A DNA stretch of 64,000 bases from an uncultured Caulobacteraceae bacterium (GCA_937138625.1 CAKZPF010000006.1:186001-250000), one strand, 5' to 3'; shown: positions 26,439 through 36,301, counted from the stretch's first letter. Program-made: numbers and translations. Notes: generated by a model from the sequence alone, not told the origin.

Positions 26439-27119
26439 CTAGGACCCGCTTAAGCTCACATCGAAAAACACGGGCGCACAATCACCCAGGTTTTTATCTT
26501 GATAGCGTGTGGGGATGTGGTCGGCTGGCGGGGTGCGCCAGTCGTCTGCGCTGTGCGGTTGCCACGTCACCCTGGGGTGATGGTCAAATAGGGACAGCGC
26601 CTGGTTGGCGTAATCGGCCCAATCGGTGGCAAAGCGTAGCCGCGCACCAGGTTTTGATTTTGCCAGGATCAGCTCCAGAACCTCGGCATTCAACAGGCGG
26701 CGTTTGTGGTGGCGGGCCTTGGGCCAGGGGTCGGGAAACAGAATGAACAGACGGTCCAGACTGTGATTTGGTAAAATCTCCAGAAGTTCACGGGCATCGC
26801 CCTGAAAAATGTGCAGATTCTTCAGCGCTTCTTCCAGTTGGCTATCCAGTGCTTTGATGGCGCCGTCCTCAAACATCTCGATGCCGATGATGCCCACCTG
26901 AGGGTGGGCGCGGGCTTGGCCCAGCAGATGTTCGCCGGTGCCGAAACCGATTTCCAGCCAAATCTCGTTGACATGGCTAAACCAGGTGCGGGGGTCTGTG
27001 GGGGTGGCGGGCACACGCAAACTGTCGGCGTGTTCAGCCCTCAGGGCCTGTTGGCGGGGGCTGAGTTTGCGGCCCCGCTGTCGGCCTGTGGTTTGGATTT
27101 TGCGCTGTGTCTCGGGCAT
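26439..27119 (-). CDS. trmB: tRNA (guanine-N7-)-methyltransferase
   Basis: TrmB methylates G46 in the variable loop of tRNAs using S-adenosylmethionine. The 226-residue protein has the SAM-binding LEIGFGTGEHLLGQARAHP, IGIEMFEDGAI, and the signature FILFPDPWPKARHHKRRL near residue 135. An N-terminal basic RGRKLSPRQQ segment is usual. The ATG at 27119 was preferred over one 16 codons upstream that lies inside metK. It follows metK, which makes its co-substrate. Confidence 0.94.
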   Translation of the reverse strand: MPETQRKIQTTGRQRGRKLSPRQQALRAEHADSLRVPATPTDPRTWFSHVNEIWLEIGFGTGEHLLGQARAHPQVGIIGIEMFEDGAIKALDSQLEEALKNLHIFQGDARELLEILPNHSLDRLFILFPDPWPKARHHKRRLLNAEVLELILAKSKPGARLRFATDWADYANQALSLFDHHPRVTWQPHSADDWRTPPADHIPTRYQDKNLGDCAPVFFDVSLSGS

Positions 27120-27141
27120 GACCTGTGACGGACCCGTGCCC

Positions 27142-28341
27142 TTAGGCCATGGCGGTGTTGGCGCCAAAATGACGTTTCAAGCCATCCACCAAATCCAGGC
27201 GTTCCCAGCTGTAGCCCCCATCCGCCTGGGGGTCATAACCAAAATGACCATAGGCCGCCGTGCGCGCATAAATCGGCGCATTGAGGCCCAAATGGGTGCG
27301 AATGGCCCGGGGGGTCAATCCGTTCATCATCTCGGGCAGAATTTTCTCAAGCGCCAATGGGTCCACCTGGGCCTCTTCATCCAGATTGACATAGAAACTC
27401 AGAGGTTCCGAGACGCCGATGGCATAGCTGACTTGCAGGACGCAGCTTTTGGCCAGTCCTGCCGCCACCACGTTTTTAGCGAGATAGCGCAGGGCATAAG
27501 CCGCCGAGCGATCCACCTTGGTGGGGTCTTTGCCCGAGAACGCGCCACCGCCATGGGGCGCGGCACCACCATAAGTATCAACAATGATTTTTCGACCCGT
27601 CAGGCCGGCATCGCCATCGGGACCGCCAATGATGAACTGACCGGTGGGGTTCACAAACAGATCTTCGTCATCACACATCCAGCCCTCGGGCAGGCAGTTG
27701 GCGATATAAGGTTTGATCAGCTCGCGCACATCTCCAGGGGTCAGCCCGGCGGCGTGCTGGTGTGAGACCACGATTTTTTTGGCACCCACGGGACGGCCGT
27801 GCTCATAGGCCAAGGTCACCTGAGCTTTCGAGTCGGGCTCAAGCTCACTGAGGTCGCCCGAGTGTCGGGCCTCGGCCAGGGTGCGCAGAATTTTATGGGA
27901 CAGCGCGATGGGGGCGGGCATCAGCTCGGGCGTTTCATCGGTGGCATAGCCAAACATAATGCCTTGATCACCGGCGCCCTCGTCCTTGTCGCCATTGGCG
28001 TCAACGCCCATGGCGATATCTGCGGATTGAGCGTGCAGATGGCATTCATACTGGGCATTGGCCCAGTGGAAGCCTTTTTGGTGATAGCCGATGTCTTTGA
28101 CAGCCTTGCGGGCTTTATCCTCGAGCGAGCTGATCAGGCCCGCCATCAGATCATCTTGGGCGCGCACTTCACCGGCCAGGATGATGCGATTGGTGGTGAC
28201 CAGGGTTTCGCAGGCCACACGGGCCTCGGGGTCAGCAGCCAGAAAGGTATCGACCACTTCATCAGAGATGCGGTCGGCGACTTTGTCAGGGTGTCCCTCA
28301 GAAACACTTTCCGACGTAAACAGATGATGTGCACGTGCCAT
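27142..28341 (-). CDS. metK: S-adenosylmethionine synthetase
   Basis: MetK forms SAM from methionine and ATP. The 399-residue protein has [20 protein letters not shown] at the start, [12 protein letters not shown] near residue 121, [18 protein letters not shown] near residue 265 and [16 protein letters not shown] near the end, all family signatures. The start codon is immediately preceded by a perfect 7-bp hairpin and has no normal Shine-Dalgarno spacing, suggesting controlled initiation. The XRE-family regulator gene upstream is a conserved alphaproteobacterial neighbour. Confidence 0.97.
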   Translation of the reverse strand: MARAHHLFTSESVSEGHPDKVADRISDEVVDTFLAADPEARVACETLVTTNRIILAGEVRAQDDLMAGLISSLEDKARKAVKDIGYHQKGFHWANAQYECHLHAQSADIAMGVDANGDKDEGAGDQGIMFGYATDETPELMPAPIALSHKILRTLAEARHSGDLSELEPDSKAQVTLAYEHGRPVGAKKIVVSHQHAAGLTPGDVRELIKPYIANCLPEGWMCDDEDLFVNPTGQFIIGGPDGDAGLTGRKIIVDTYGGAAPHGGGAFSGKDPTKVDRSAAYALRYLAKNVVAAGLAKSCVLQVSYAIGVSEPLSFYVNLDEEAQVDPLALEKILPEMMNGLTPRAIRTHLGLNAPIYARTAAYGHFGYDPQADGGYSWERLDLVDGLKRHFGANTAMA

Positions 28342-28362
28342 AGGCTTTGACTAGCAAAGCCT
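28342..28362 (-). promoter_or_regulatory. Hairpin touching the metK start codon
   Basis: On the minus strand AGGCTTT-GCTAGTC-AAAGCCT forms a perfect 7-bp hairpin whose last base abuts the ATG of metK. The only purine-rich stretch (GAGG) lies in and before its 5' arm. No known SAM riboswitch motif was recognised, so this is recorded as a possible translational control element. Confidence 0.4.
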
Positions 28363-28394
28363 CAGGGGGGCGGCAATATAAAACTGGAGATGGG

Positions 28395-28805
28395 TTAGTG
28401 GCTATCGTCTTCTTCGGCCAGCTCGCGCATCAGCTCGATGATGCGCTTGCGCGCGCGAGGGCTTTTGATGCGGGGAAAGGTCGAGGCAATGGCCATCCCG
28501 TCAGGCGTCGAGAAGAAATCATAGACGAATTCACTTTCGGGTTCCGCCAGGCCGGCCGCCGGCTCACTTAGCCCGTCAAAAAAATATGAAATGGGCGTGG
28601 CCAAGGATTTGGCCACGTCATAGAGCCGAGACGCCGAGACCCGGTTCGAGCCATTTTCGTATTTCTGAACCTGTTGAAACGAGATCCCCAAGCTTTCGGC
28701 CAATTGTTCTTGGCTCAGTTTCATGGTCTGGCGCCGGAGGCGTATACGCAAACCCACATGGACATCCACAGGGTTCCGGTGCGGTTTGGTTCGAGTTATG
28801 GACAT
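28395..28805 (-). CDS. XRE-family transcriptional regulator
   Basis: A 136-residue protein with a helix-turn-helix of the Cro/CI type at residues ~18-75: VGLRIRLRRQTMKLSQEQLAE, LGISFQQVQKYENGSNRVSA, then SRLYDVAKSLATPISYFFDGL. A short helical C-terminal part ends RKRIIELMRELAEEDD. Such regulators next to metK are common in alphaproteobacteria. Upstream are a promoter and a perfect ACAAATTTGT palindrome at the predicted transcription start, consistent with autoregulation. Targets are unknown. Confidence 0.92.
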   Translation of the reverse strand: MSITRTKPHRNPVDVHVGLRIRLRRQTMKLSQEQLAESLGISFQQVQKYENGSNRVSASRLYDVAKSLATPISYFFDGLSEPAAGLAEPESEFVYDFFSTPDGMAIASTFPRIKSPRARKRIIELMRELAEEDDSH

Positions 28806-28820
28806 ATCGCGCGCTGCATC

Positions 28821-28862
28821 ACAAATTTGTATTATTATTGGGCGGAACGCCTATATTGACAA
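28821..28862 (-). promoter_or_regulatory. Promoter and palindromic operator of the XRE regulator gene
   Basis: On the minus strand, -35 TTGTCA (28857-28862), 17 nt, -10 AATAAT (28834-28839), then a perfect 10-bp palindrome ACAAATTTGT (28821-28830) spanning about +1 to +10. Its position over the start site fits a repressor operator. Confidence 0.5.
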
Positions 28863-30404
28863 TTTTTCTTCTGAACGCAAGCTGAATAATAAGCCGACCA
28901 GTATTGCTATGAACACAATCCTATGTTTCCAATTTTCGGCAAATAAAGTGGATTTTCTTCCTGTTATCTTTACATCTCGGTAACCAAACGCGCCAGGGTT
29001 TAGTCTGTTTTCATCTGCAACTTGGCCTTGTGCTGTTATGTAAGCACTGATGCCGGTGGGTGTGGCGCGGACCATAGGCACGCCGGTTTCAATGGCGCGA
29101 AAGCGAGCTTGGTTTAGATGTTGGTGCGGCCCGATGTCGTGGCCAAACCAAGCATCATTGCTGACATTGACCAAAAGATCGGCTTCACGAGCCCCACGCA
29201 TGGCTTGGGGGAACAGGGCTTCATAGCAAATCAAGGGGAACAGTGTGACGGTGTCGTTGCCCACAGGGATCTTGATGGGTGTGGGCTGGGCGCCGGGGGA
29301 AAAGCTGTCCCCAACACTGACCAGTTTTTTCAGGCCTAAACGACTGAAAATATCCTCGAAGGGCAAATATTCGCCAAAAGGCACCAAATGATGCTTGTCA
29401 TATGTCTTGAGGAGACGCAGATCATCGCCCGTGACTTCAAAAACCAATAGGCTGTTGTAGTATTGATTGCCGCTGTCTTGGCGTTTGACACGATAACTGC
29501 CCACCACCAGAATTTGCCCCTCGGACAGGTGCTGGGCAATGGCCGCTTGGGCGCTGGTGTCGTCCAGCAGCGCTGTGGGGATGGCCGCCTCTGGCCAGAC
29601 CAGAATATCTGCTGGGGTGTTGTCATCGGTACGGCTCAGCGCCAAATGATCAGCCAGAATTTGCGCGCGATGCTCGGGTCGCCACTTGTCGCCTTGGGTG
29701 ACGTTGGCCTGTACAAACCGCAGGGTGATGTCATGCGCCGGGGCTTCGGTCGCCAAGCGCTGAACGCCCCACAGCCCACTGGCCACAAAAATGGACAAGG
29801 CCACCACAAAGGGCGCGACGCTGCGGCCCTTGCGCGGGCGCAAAGCCACCTGTAAGGCGAAGGCCAAAAAGAATGTTAAACCCGTTAGGCCCAGCAAACC
29901 AAACAAAGCCGCCATCTGGCTGATGGCCTGGCCGGGATGCCAAATGGCCCCCGGCATGTTCCAAGGAAACCCAGTAAACAATACGCTGCGGCCCCATTCC
30001 GCCAATGTAAACACCGCCGCATAGACAAAGGGCTGGGCCGAGGGGAGGCGCGCAAGACGGGTGGCGACGCCACCTGCCACCGCCCAAAAGCTGGCCAAGA
30101 CCAGCGCCAACAGCAGCACAGCAATCCAAGCGAGGTCGCCAAACCGGTCGGCCTCGACATAAAAGGCATGGCGAACCCATATGACCGAGACAAAGAAATA
30201 GCCATAGCCAAAGGCCCCAGCACGCCACACCCCGGCCCAAAACGGGCGGCGGGTTTGCCGTGCGCTCTCCAGCGCCCAAGCCAGCGCCACAAAGCCAATG
30301 AACATCGTCCAGATCTGCGACCAGGGCGGATGGGCCAAAGCCGACAACGCCCCCAAACCCAGAAGCGGCAAAGCCATCCATTTCGACATCAAAAATCGGG
30401 GCAC
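28851..30404 (-). CDS. lnt: Apolipoprotein N-acyltransferase
   Basis: Lnt adds the third acyl chain to the N-terminal Cys of lipoproteins in the inner membrane. The 517-residue protein has several N-terminal membrane segments (~1-215) followed by a periplasmic nitrilase-like domain with the Glu in ILVWPEAAIPT, the Lys in KTYDKHHLVPFGEYLPF, and the Cys in FPLICYEALFP, then a last membrane segment near residue 495 (IVFIAILVGLLF). It follows corC, as in many proteobacteria. The XRE promoter overlaps its 3' end. Confidence 0.96.
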   Translation of the reverse strand: MPRFLMSKWMALPLLGLGALSALAHPPWSQIWTMFIGFVALAWALESARQTRRPFWAGVWRAGAFGYGYFFVSVIWVRHAFYVEADRFGDLAWIAVLLLALVLASFWAVAGGVATRLARLPSAQPFVYAAVFTLAEWGRSVLFTGFPWNMPGAIWHPGQAISQMAALFGLLGLTGLTFFLAFALQVALRPRKGRSVAPFVVALSIFVASGLWGVQRLATEAPAHDITLRFVQANVTQGDKWRPEHRAQILADHLALSRTDDNTPADILVWPEAAIPTALLDDTSAQAAIAQHLSEGQILVVGSYRVKRQDSGNQYYNSLLVFEVTGDDLRLLKTYDKHHLVPFGEYLPFEDIFSRLGLKKLVSVGDSFSPGAQPTPIKIPVGNDTVTLFPLICYEALFPQAMRGAREADLLVNVSNDAWFGHDIGPHQHLNQARFRAIETGVPMVRATPTGISAYITAQGQVADENRLNPGAFGYRDVKITGRKSTLFAENWKHRIVFIAILVGLLFSLRSEEKLSI

Positions 30405-30447
30405 GGGCGGGGGAACTCCTGGGGGTTACGCAATACAGGTCAGGGCT

Positions 30448-31299
30448 CTAGTCGGTGGTCACATCCTCGTCGGGCATGGGCACCCGTTTGGCGCGCACCC
30501 GTTTGATCTTGCGGGGATCGGCATCCACAACCTCGAACTCAAAGCCCAAGGGGTGCATGATCACCTCGCCGCGCCGGGGCACACGACCGGCCAACATAAA
30601 CACCAGCCCCCCCAGACTGTCGGCTTCGCCATTGTGATCATCCAGCTGCAGGGACTGCCCCACCAGATGTTCAAGGTCTTCGATGTCGGCGCGGGCGTCG
30701 GCTTCGAAACTGTTGGGGCCGATCATGGTGATGTCGGCGTCATCGGTGGCGTCGTGCTCGTCGGAAATTTCACCAAAGACTTGCTCCACCAAGTCCTCGA
30801 GCGTCACCAAACCATCGGTGCCGCCAAACTCATCTACCACCAGGGCAATGTGCAAATGCGTGGATTGCATGCGCACCAACAGATCCGCCGCAGGCATGGA
30901 GGCGGGCACAAACAGCACCTCGCGTTTCAGCTTGCCCAGCACTTGGTCCTGGGGGTTGGCGGTTTTGGCGATCAGCAGCGCGATCACATCTTTGATGTGC
31001 ACAAAGCCCGTGGGATCATCCAAGGTCTCGCGATAGACGGGCAGACGGGAATGCTGCGCCTCGGCAAACAGTTGCGCCAAGTCTTCAAGAGGCGTGCTTT
31101 CTTCCACAGCCACAATATCGGCACGCGGCACCATGATGTCCTTCAGCCGAACTTCGGCAAAGGCTTCGGCGCGGGTCAGCAATTGGTGCTCGCGCAGGCT
31201 GCGGATGGTGGGGGCCGCGTTGACCTCGGCCCTATGGCCGTTGGGGGCAAACAGACGAGACAACAAGGACGGACGTTCAGAGGGGTCAGGATCAGGCAT
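30448..31299 (-). CDS. CorC/HlyC-type CBS-domain protein
   Basis: A cytoplasmic CBS-pair protein of the CorC family, related to magnesium/cobalt efflux proteins and misleadingly called hemolysins. The 283-residue product has [21 protein letters not shown] and [21 protein letters not shown] in the CBS pair (~50-185), [21 protein letters not shown], and a C-terminal transporter-associated domain (~205-283). No membrane domain is present. The start at 31299 gives an 8-base overlap with ybeY. The ybeY-corC-lnt order is widely conserved. Confidence 0.93.
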   Translation of the reverse strand: MPDPDPSERPSLLSRLFAPNGHRAEVNAAPTIRSLREHQLLTRAEAFAEVRLKDIMVPRADIVAVEESTPLEDLAQLFAEAQHSRLPVYRETLDDPTGFVHIKDVIALLIAKTANPQDQVLGKLKREVLFVPASMPAADLLVRMQSTHLHIALVVDEFGGTDGLVTLEDLVEQVFGEISDEHDATDDADITMIGPNSFEADARADIEDLEHLVGQSLQLDDHNGEADSLGGLVFMLAGRVPRRGEVIMHPLGFEFEVVDADPRKIKRVRAKRVPMPDEDVTTD

Positions 31300-31732
31300 A
31301 TGGGTCTTTGATGTTAAGGCGCGCAAGGATCACGCGTTCCAATGTTTCCATCTCTTCAGCTTCAGTGTCCACCATATGATCAAAGCCGTAAAGATGCAAA
31401 ACGCCATGGACCACCAAATGGCTCAGATGATTGGCCAAGCTCTTGGCTTGTTCATGGGCCTCGCGGGCACAGGTTTCATAGGCCAAGATCAGATCCCCGG
31501 CGTGCAGCTGATCTGTGGGGGGGGGTGCGGGAAAGGACAGCACATTGGTGGGCTTGTCTTGGTCGCGATACTGGGCGTTGAGGGTTTTCACCTCGGCGTC
31601 GTCACTCAGACGGATGACCAGGGATTGGGGCCCGGGTTTTGCCAAATGATCTTTGGTGGCTTGGGCGGCGGTCTGGGCGATGGTCTCGGCGTCTTTCGGC
31701 CAACCCGGGGCGGTGATATCAACACTGATCAT
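31292..31732 (-). CDS. ybeY: Endoribonuclease YbeY (rRNA maturation)
   Basis: YbeY is a zinc-dependent endoribonuclease needed for 16S rRNA 3'-end processing and ribosome quality control. In 146 residues: LNAQYRDQDKPTNVLSFP near residue 50, GDLILAYE, and the zinc motif HLVVHGVLHLYGFDHM near residue 110 with three metal-binding His. It follows phoH by 11 bases and overlaps corC by 8. The gene order is typical. Confidence 0.95.
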   Translation of the reverse strand: MISVDITAPGWPKDAETIAQTAAQATKDHLAKPGPQSLVIRLSDDAEVKTLNAQYRDQDKPTNVLSFPAPPPTDQLHAGDLILAYETCAREAHEQAKSLANHLSHLVVHGVLHLYGFDHMVDTEAEEMETLERVILARLNIKDPYA

Positions 31733-31743
31733 GGCTGCGGTTC

Positions 31744-32700
31744 TCAGGCATTTGGGGTGTTGGCCGCGTCATAGGCCGCCACGATGCGCCCCACCAGGGC
31801 ATGACGCACAATGTCTTTGGCGGTCAGGTGCACGGTGGTGATGCCCTCGACATCTGCCAAAATGTCCAAAGCTTCCAGCAGCCCCGATTGTGTGGCGTCG
31901 GGCAAATCCACTTGGCTGGGGTCACCGGTGACCACCATGCGCGAGCCATAACCCAAGCGCGTCAGCAGCATTTTCATTTGCAGGCGCGTGGTGTTCTGGG
32001 CCTCGTCGACAATCACAAAGGCATTGGACAGGGTGCGTCCGCGCATGAACGCGAGCGGCGCGATTTCAATCTCGCCCGCTGCGCGTCGCCGCAACATTTG
32101 CTCGCGGCCCATCAGGTCAAACAGGCTGTCCCAGATGGGCGCCAGGTAAGGGTCAATTTTGTCTTCAAGCGCGCCCGGCAGAAACCCCAGACGCTCGCCG
32201 GCCTCGACGGCGGGGCGGGTGATGACCAATCGGCCTACAAGGCCCTGCAACAACAAAGACACCCCCTGGGCCACGGCCAAAAAGGTCTTGCCCGTCCCCG
32301 CGGGGCCAGTGGCCAGGATCAACTCGTTACGTTTCAAAACCTCGATGTAATAGGCTTGTCCGGGGGTGCGTGCCAGGATTTGACCGCGTTTGGGGACATT
32401 CACACTGGTGGCGGGGTTGCTGCCTTCGCCGGCCTTGGTGAAGGCGATGGCGGCGCGCACCTGACCTTCGCTGAGGCGGGCGTGGCTGGCGAGTGTATCT
32501 TGCAAATGGCCCAGCACGGTGTGCACGCTTTTGATGCGTTCCGGCGCGCCATGGATGCGGATTTCGCCGCCAGGGGCCTCCAAGCTGACTTCAAAAGCCC
32601 GCTCGATCAGATCCAGCCAGGCGTTTTCTGGGCCGACAAGTTCCGGCAAAATATGGCTGGGCTCGGGGATGAAGCTGTCATGGGCGGATGGGTTGGTCAT
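31744..32700 (-). CDS. phoH: PhoH-family ATPase
   Basis: A PhoH-like (YbeZ) ATPase thought to cooperate with YbeY in rRNA processing. The 318-residue protein has an N-terminal KH-like region, the Walker A GPAGTGKTFLAVAQ near residue 135, ITRPAVEAGERLGFLPG, FVIVDEAQNTTRLQMKMLLTR as Walker B near residue 228, and VTGDPSQVDLP. It lies 5 bases after miaB and 11 before ybeY, so the block is one transcript. Confidence 0.95.
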   Translation of the reverse strand: MTNPSAHDSFIPEPSHILPELVGPENAWLDLIERAFEVSLEAPGGEIRIHGAPERIKSVHTVLGHLQDTLASHARLSEGQVRAAIAFTKAGEGSNPATSVNVPKRGQILARTPGQAYYIEVLKRNELILATGPAGTGKTFLAVAQGVSLLLQGLVGRLVITRPAVEAGERLGFLPGALEDKIDPYLAPIWDSLFDLMGREQMLRRRAAGEIEIAPLAFMRGRTLSNAFVIVDEAQNTTRLQMKMLLTRLGYGSRMVVTGDPSQVDLPDATQSGLLEALDILADVEGITTVHLTAKDIVRHALVGRIVAAYDAANTPNA

Positions 32701-32705
32701 GACGG

Positions 32706-34100
32706 TTATCTCACCAAATGGCCTTGCAAACTGTTCAAGGTGGCGCCGGTGATTTCCACATCCACAATCTCGCCCTTTAAATCTTCGGGGCCGTCCACAT
32801 AGACAGATTGCAAATAGGGGCTGCGGCCCTGCATCTGGCCAGGCTTGCGTCCGGGTTTTTCAAACAGCACCGGCAAGGTTTTGCCGATTTGCTCGTGATT
32901 GAAGGCCAAGGTTTGTTCCCGCAGCAGGGCCTGCAAACGTTGCAAACGTTCCGATTTCACAGCTTCGGGCACTTGGTCGTGTTTCTCGGCAGCCGGCGTG
33001 CCGGGACGTTCCGAGTACTTAAACGAATAGGCCATGGCAAAGGTCACGTCACGCACCAGCTGCATCGTGTCCTCAAAGTCCTGATCGCTCTCGCCCGGGA
33101 AGCCGACGATGAAATCAGACGAGAGCGCAATGTCCGGCCGGGCTTGGCGCAAATCATCGATCATTTGGCGATATTCGGCGGCGGTGTGTTTGCGGTTCAT
33201 CGCCTTGAGAATGGCATCCGAACCCGACTGGATGGGCAGATGCAAATAGGGCATCAGCTTCGGCGTGTCACCGTGGGCGGCAATCAAGTCATCATCCATG
33301 TCCCGGGGGTGCGAGGTGGTGAAGCGCAGACGATCAAGGCGATCAATCTTGGCCAAATGTCGGATCAGGCGCGCGAGCGTCCAACTGTTGCCATCCGGGC
33401 CCTGGCCGTGAAAAGCGTTGACGTTCTGGCCCAACAAATTGACCTCGCGCACACCATGTTGCACCAGGGCGCGAACTTCCTCGACGATGGCCTCGACGGG
33501 CCGCGAGACTTCGGCGCCGCGGGTATACGGCACCACGCAAAAGGCACAAAACTTGTCGCAGCCTTCTTGGACGGTGACAAAGGCACTGGGGCCGGTGATG
33601 GTGCGGTTCCCTTTCAAGGCTTTGAACTTGTCAGCCACATCAAACTCGGCGGCCACCCGCTCGCCCTTTTGGCTTTGGTCCAAAAGTTTGGGCAGATTTT
33701 GGTAACTTTGCGGCCCCACCACCAGGTCCACAACGGGCGCGCGCCTCAGAATCTCTTTGCCTTCGGCTTGGGCCACGCAGCCGGTGACGGCGATGGTGGT
33801 GGCCTTGCCTTCGGCTTGGCGTTTGGTTTTGTTGGCTTTCAAGCGGCCCAGATCGGAATAGACCTTTTCGGCGGCCTTTTCGCGAATGTGGCAGGTGTTC
33901 AAAATCACCAGATCTGCGTCATCAGGCTCGTCGGTTTCGCTGTAATCGCCTTTGATCAGGTCTTTCATACGCTCGGTGTCATAGACATTCATCTGACAAC
34001 CGAAGGTTTTGACAAAGACCTTTTTCTTTGGGGTGCCGGTTTTTTCTGGGGTGTCGGTCTTCGGGGTTTTGATGTCGGGCGTTGTGGTTTGTCCGCTCAT
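32706..34100 (-). CDS. miaB: tRNA-2-methylthio-N6-dimethylallyladenosine synthase
   Basis: MiaB is a radical-SAM enzyme that methylthiolates i6A37 of tRNAs. The 464-residue protein has an N-terminal UPF0004 domain ([31 protein letters not shown]), the radical-SAM Cys-x3-Cys-x2-Cys in [17 protein letters not shown] near residue 188, and a C-terminal TRAM domain ([19 protein letters not shown]). A Thr/Pro/Lys-rich leader of ~27 residues precedes it. The start overlaps the fur stop by 4 bases. Confidence 0.96.
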   Translation of the reverse strand: MSGQTTTPDIKTPKTDTPEKTGTPKKKVFVKTFGCQMNVYDTERMKDLIKGDYSETDEPDDADLVILNTCHIREKAAEKVYSDLGRLKANKTKRQAEGKATTIAVTGCVAQAEGKEILRRAPVVDLVVGPQSYQNLPKLLDQSQKGERVAAEFDVADKFKALKGNRTITGPSAFVTVQEGCDKFCAFCVVPYTRGAEVSRPVEAIVEEVRALVQHGVREVNLLGQNVNAFHGQGPDGNSWTLARLIRHLAKIDRLDRLRFTTSHPRDMDDDLIAAHGDTPKLMPYLHLPIQSGSDAILKAMNRKHTAAEYRQMIDDLRQARPDIALSSDFIVGFPGESDQDFEDTMQLVRDVTFAMAYSFKYSERPGTPAAEKHDQVPEAVKSERLQRLQALLREQTLAFNHEQIGKTLPVLFEKPGRKPGQMQGRSPYLQSVYVDGPEDLKGEIVDVEITGATLNSLQGHLVR

Positions 34101-34522
34101 TCTGCGTCCTTTTCCGCCTCGTCAAGGGGAATGCCATAGAGATCCAATCGGTGATCCACCAATTTGTATCCCAGCTTGCGGGCGATTTCGTCTTTCAGTT
34201 TTTCGATCTCTTCGTTGTAGAACTCCAGCACTTGGCCGGTGCGCATGTCGATCAAATGGTCGTGATGCTCGTCGCCGGTTTGTTCATAACGGGCGCGGCC
34301 GTCGCGAAAGTCCAAACGCTCGATGATGCCGGCCTCCTCCAGCAGGCGCACCGTGCGATAAACGGTGGCGATCGAGATGTTCTCGTCGCGGGCATTGGCG
34401 CGGGCATGCACCTCTTCGACATCCGGGTGGTCATCGGCCTCGGCCAAAACCTGGGCGATGATCCGGCGTTGTTCGGTCAGGCGCAGACCTTTTTTTTGGC
34501 ACAGCTCTTCGATCGTGTTCAT
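34097..34522 (-). CDS. Fur-family metal-responsive regulator
   Basis: A Fur-family repressor of 141 residues. The winged helix ([36 protein letters not shown]) is followed by the metal-binding dimerisation domain with [18 protein letters not shown]. The CxxC zinc pairs of E. coli Fur are absent, as in many alphaproteobacterial Fur/Mur proteins, where the protein may sense manganese or iron; Irr is less likely because no heme-regulatory Cys-Pro is seen. It overlaps miaB by 4 bases, a conserved alphaproteobacterial pairing. Confidence 0.92.
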   Translation of the reverse strand: MNTIEELCQKKGLRLTEQRRIIAQVLAEADDHPDVEEVHARANARDENISIATVYRTVRLLEEAGIIERLDFRDGRARYEQTGDEHHDHLIDMRTGQVLEFYNEEIEKLKDEIARKLGYKLVDHRLDLYGIPLDEAEKDAE

Positions 34523-34552
34523 TGCGCGTTCCCTAGGTGAAAAGTTCCTGTA

Positions 34553-34996
34553 TCAGAGATTGATGGCCATGACGAGAGCGTCCACGCGCCCGGCCATGGT
34601 CAGGCTGTTGGTGGGATGAGGGTAATAGGCTGCTCGGCGGCCAACCTCGGTGGCGTTAAACCCATCATAAAGGCGGCGGGCGGCGGTGTTGTCTTCGGCA
34701 ACCTCCAGGACCACGGTGCGCACCGCTTGGGCGGGCAACTGTTCAAAACTGTGCTGCAGGATCTGGCGGCCATGGCCTTGTCGCTGGTGGTCAGGATCAA
34801 CGGCCAGGGTCAGCAGTTCCGCCTCGGGCGCACTGATCTGAAACAGCGCAAAGCCCACGTTCGGCTGCCCCCAACCCACAATCGCTGGGCGGTCGATCAT
34901 CTCGGCCAGGGTGCCCGCATCCCATTTGCGCGGCCCAAAGGCGGCGGCGTGCATAGGCGCATAGGCCGATATGGTGTGGGCATCAAGCGCGATCAT
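34553..34996 (-). CDS. rimI: Ribosomal-protein-alanine N-acetyltransferase RimI-like
   Basis: GNAT-fold acetyltransferase that in E. coli acetylates the N-terminal Ala of ribosomal protein S18. In 147 residues: the acetyl-CoA loop LAVDPDHQRQGHGRQIL near residue 65, and VLEVAEDNTAARRLYDGFNATEVGRR near residue 100, typical of RimI. It overlaps tsaB by 14 bases; tsaB-rimI is a conserved pair. Substrate identity is by family only. Confidence 0.9.
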   Translation of the reverse strand: MIALDAHTISAYAPMHAAAFGPRKWDAGTLAEMIDRPAIVGWGQPNVGFALFQISAPEAELLTLAVDPDHQRQGHGRQILQHSFEQLPAQAVRTVVLEVAEDNTAARRLYDGFNATEVGRRAAYYPHPTNSLTMAGRVDALVMAINL

Positions 34997-35666
34997 GTGG
35001 TGGTGACCAAAGGGCTGGACTTAGGGGGCTGGGTTTGGGCGGTGTTGCCCCTGGCGCGCGCAAATATAAGGGGCTGAGAGCACGAGGGGCTAAGGTGGCG
35101 GCGGTCAGCAGGCCCAAGGCCGTAGGCCCATCCAGGGGTTTGATGTCTGCATCAGGCCAATGGTTGTGCAGCAGCGCCGCACCCGAGCCCACGATCAGAT
35201 CAGGGGCCGGGGTGGAGGCGGCAAAGTCCGCGGCGCTGATGGCTTGGGGCTCGTCTGCGGGTTGACCATTTTCAAAGGCTTGGGCGTAGATCTGACCCCG
35301 CCGGGCGTCCAACGCCACCACCACAGCACCGGGATGGACAGCGCCTGACACCACACAGCCCATGGCCACCAGCGTGCTGACACCCACGGCGGGTATGTCG
35401 AGGGCGAGAGCCAATCCCCGCGCATAGGCCACGCCCACGCGTACGCCGGTAAACGACCCCGGCCCCACCGAAGCGATGATCCGACCGAGATCTTTTGGCG
35501 TGCAGCCTGCAGTCTCTGCCACTGTATCCACCATGGGGGCCAAGGCCTCGGCATGGCCACGGCTGATGGGATCGCAGCGATCGGCCACGATCTTATCCCC
35601 TTGCGCCAGCGCCACACGACACTGATCAAGGCCGGTGTCGATCAGCAGGGTTAGACGATTTGGCAC
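34983..35666 (-). CDS. tsaB: tRNA threonylcarbamoyladenosine biosynthesis protein TsaB
   Basis: TsaB (YeaZ) is the partner of TsaD in forming t6A37 on tRNAs that read ANN codons. The 227-residue ASKHA-fold protein has [14 protein letters not shown] at the start and the signature [23 protein letters not shown] near residue 68. The second half is divergent, as usual. GTG is the likely start, 16 bases inside the end of the nitroreductase gene. Confidence 0.92.
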   Translation of the reverse strand: MPNRLTLLIDTGLDQCRVALAQGDKIVADRCDPISRGHAEALAPMVDTVAETAGCTPKDLGRIIASVGPGSFTGVRVGVAYARGLALALDIPAVGVSTLVAMGCVVSGAVHPGAVVVALDARRGQIYAQAFENGQPADEPQAISAADFAASTPAPDLIVGSGAALLHNHWPDADIKPLDGPTALGLLTAATLAPRALSPLYLRAPGATPPKPSPLSPALWSPPHDRA

Positions 35667-36274
35667 GCGTCTTCGAAGCTGAGGCGCGGTGAGCGGGGAA
35701 ACAGCTTGTCCGGGTTCCCATGACCAACATTGATCAGGAAATTGGATTTGATCTCGGTGCCAGCAAAAAAGGCCTTGTCGACCCCTTCGTTGTCAAAGCC
35801 CGACATCGGTCCGCAATCTAGACCCAAGGCCCGTGCCGCGATGATGAAATAGGCCCCTTGCAGAGTGCCATTGCGGAAGGCGGTGTCGTGCTTGGTTTTG
35901 GGGTCAGTGAACCAATCTTTGGCTTCGGGGGCGTGGGGGAACAGCTGGGGAATTTTATCAGCAAAGGCCATGTCGTGGGCCACGATGACCGTGGCAGGTG
36001 CGGACATGGTTTTGTCCACATTGCTGTCCATCAGGTGGGGCTTCAGCTTATCTTTGCCGTCTTTCAAAGTGACAAACACAAAGCGCGCGGGGCAGCAGTT
36101 GGCCGAGGTGGGGCCCATACGCGTCAGGTCATAGACGGCCCGCAGCAGGGCTTCCGAAACGGGCTCGTCCTTCCAATGGGAATGGGTGCGGGCATCGCGA
36201 AAGATTTGATCCAGGCTGTCATCGGGCAATGGGGTGGCGTGGTCACCGTGCAGGTCCAGGGTGTCGGTGCTCAT
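35651..36274 (-). CDS. Nitroreductase-family protein, RutE/malonic semialdehyde reductase type
   Basis: FMN-dependent oxidoreductase of the nitroreductase fold. The 207-residue protein matches the RutE/YdfG-like malonic semialdehyde reductase subgroup: [25 protein letters not shown] near residue 45, [47 protein letters not shown] near residue 140, and [22 protein letters not shown] at the end. No rut operon is nearby, so the physiological substrate is uncertain. It begins 28 bases after the nifU-like gene, same strand. Confidence 0.88.
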   Translation of the reverse strand: MSTDTLDLHGDHATPLPDDSLDQIFRDARTHSHWKDEPVSEALLRAVYDLTRMGPTSANCCPARFVFVTLKDGKDKLKPHLMDSNVDKTMSAPATVIVAHDMAFADKIPQLFPHAPEAKDWFTDPKTKHDTAFRNGTLQGAYFIIAARALGLDCGPMSGFDNEGVDKAFFAGTEIKSNFLINVGHGNPDKLFPRSPRLSFEDACQIV

Positions 36275-36301
36275 GGGGGGTGTCTCCTGTGTGGTGTTAT
36301 T

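Noticed and set aside
28342-28394. SAM riboswitch upstream of metK
   Set aside because: The leader is only about 50 bases and shows a simple hairpin at the start codon; I could not match it to the SAM-II or SAM/SAH consensus.
30298-31311. Plus-strand open frame antisense to the CorC-like gene and lnt start
   Set aside because: The minus strand carries clear CBS and CorC motifs; the antisense product is His/Gly-rich without recognisable domains.
32808-34139. Long plus-strand open frame (443 codons) antisense to miaB
   Set aside because: It mirrors the codon bias of miaB, whose family motifs are complete on the minus strand; the predicted product shows no domain and is Gly/Gln/Leu-rich as antisense frames in GC-rich genes typically are.
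34097-34522. Irr (heme-responsive Fur homologue)
   Set aside because: No Cys-Pro heme-regulatory motif at the N-terminus; the linkage to miaB fits Fur/Mur better.
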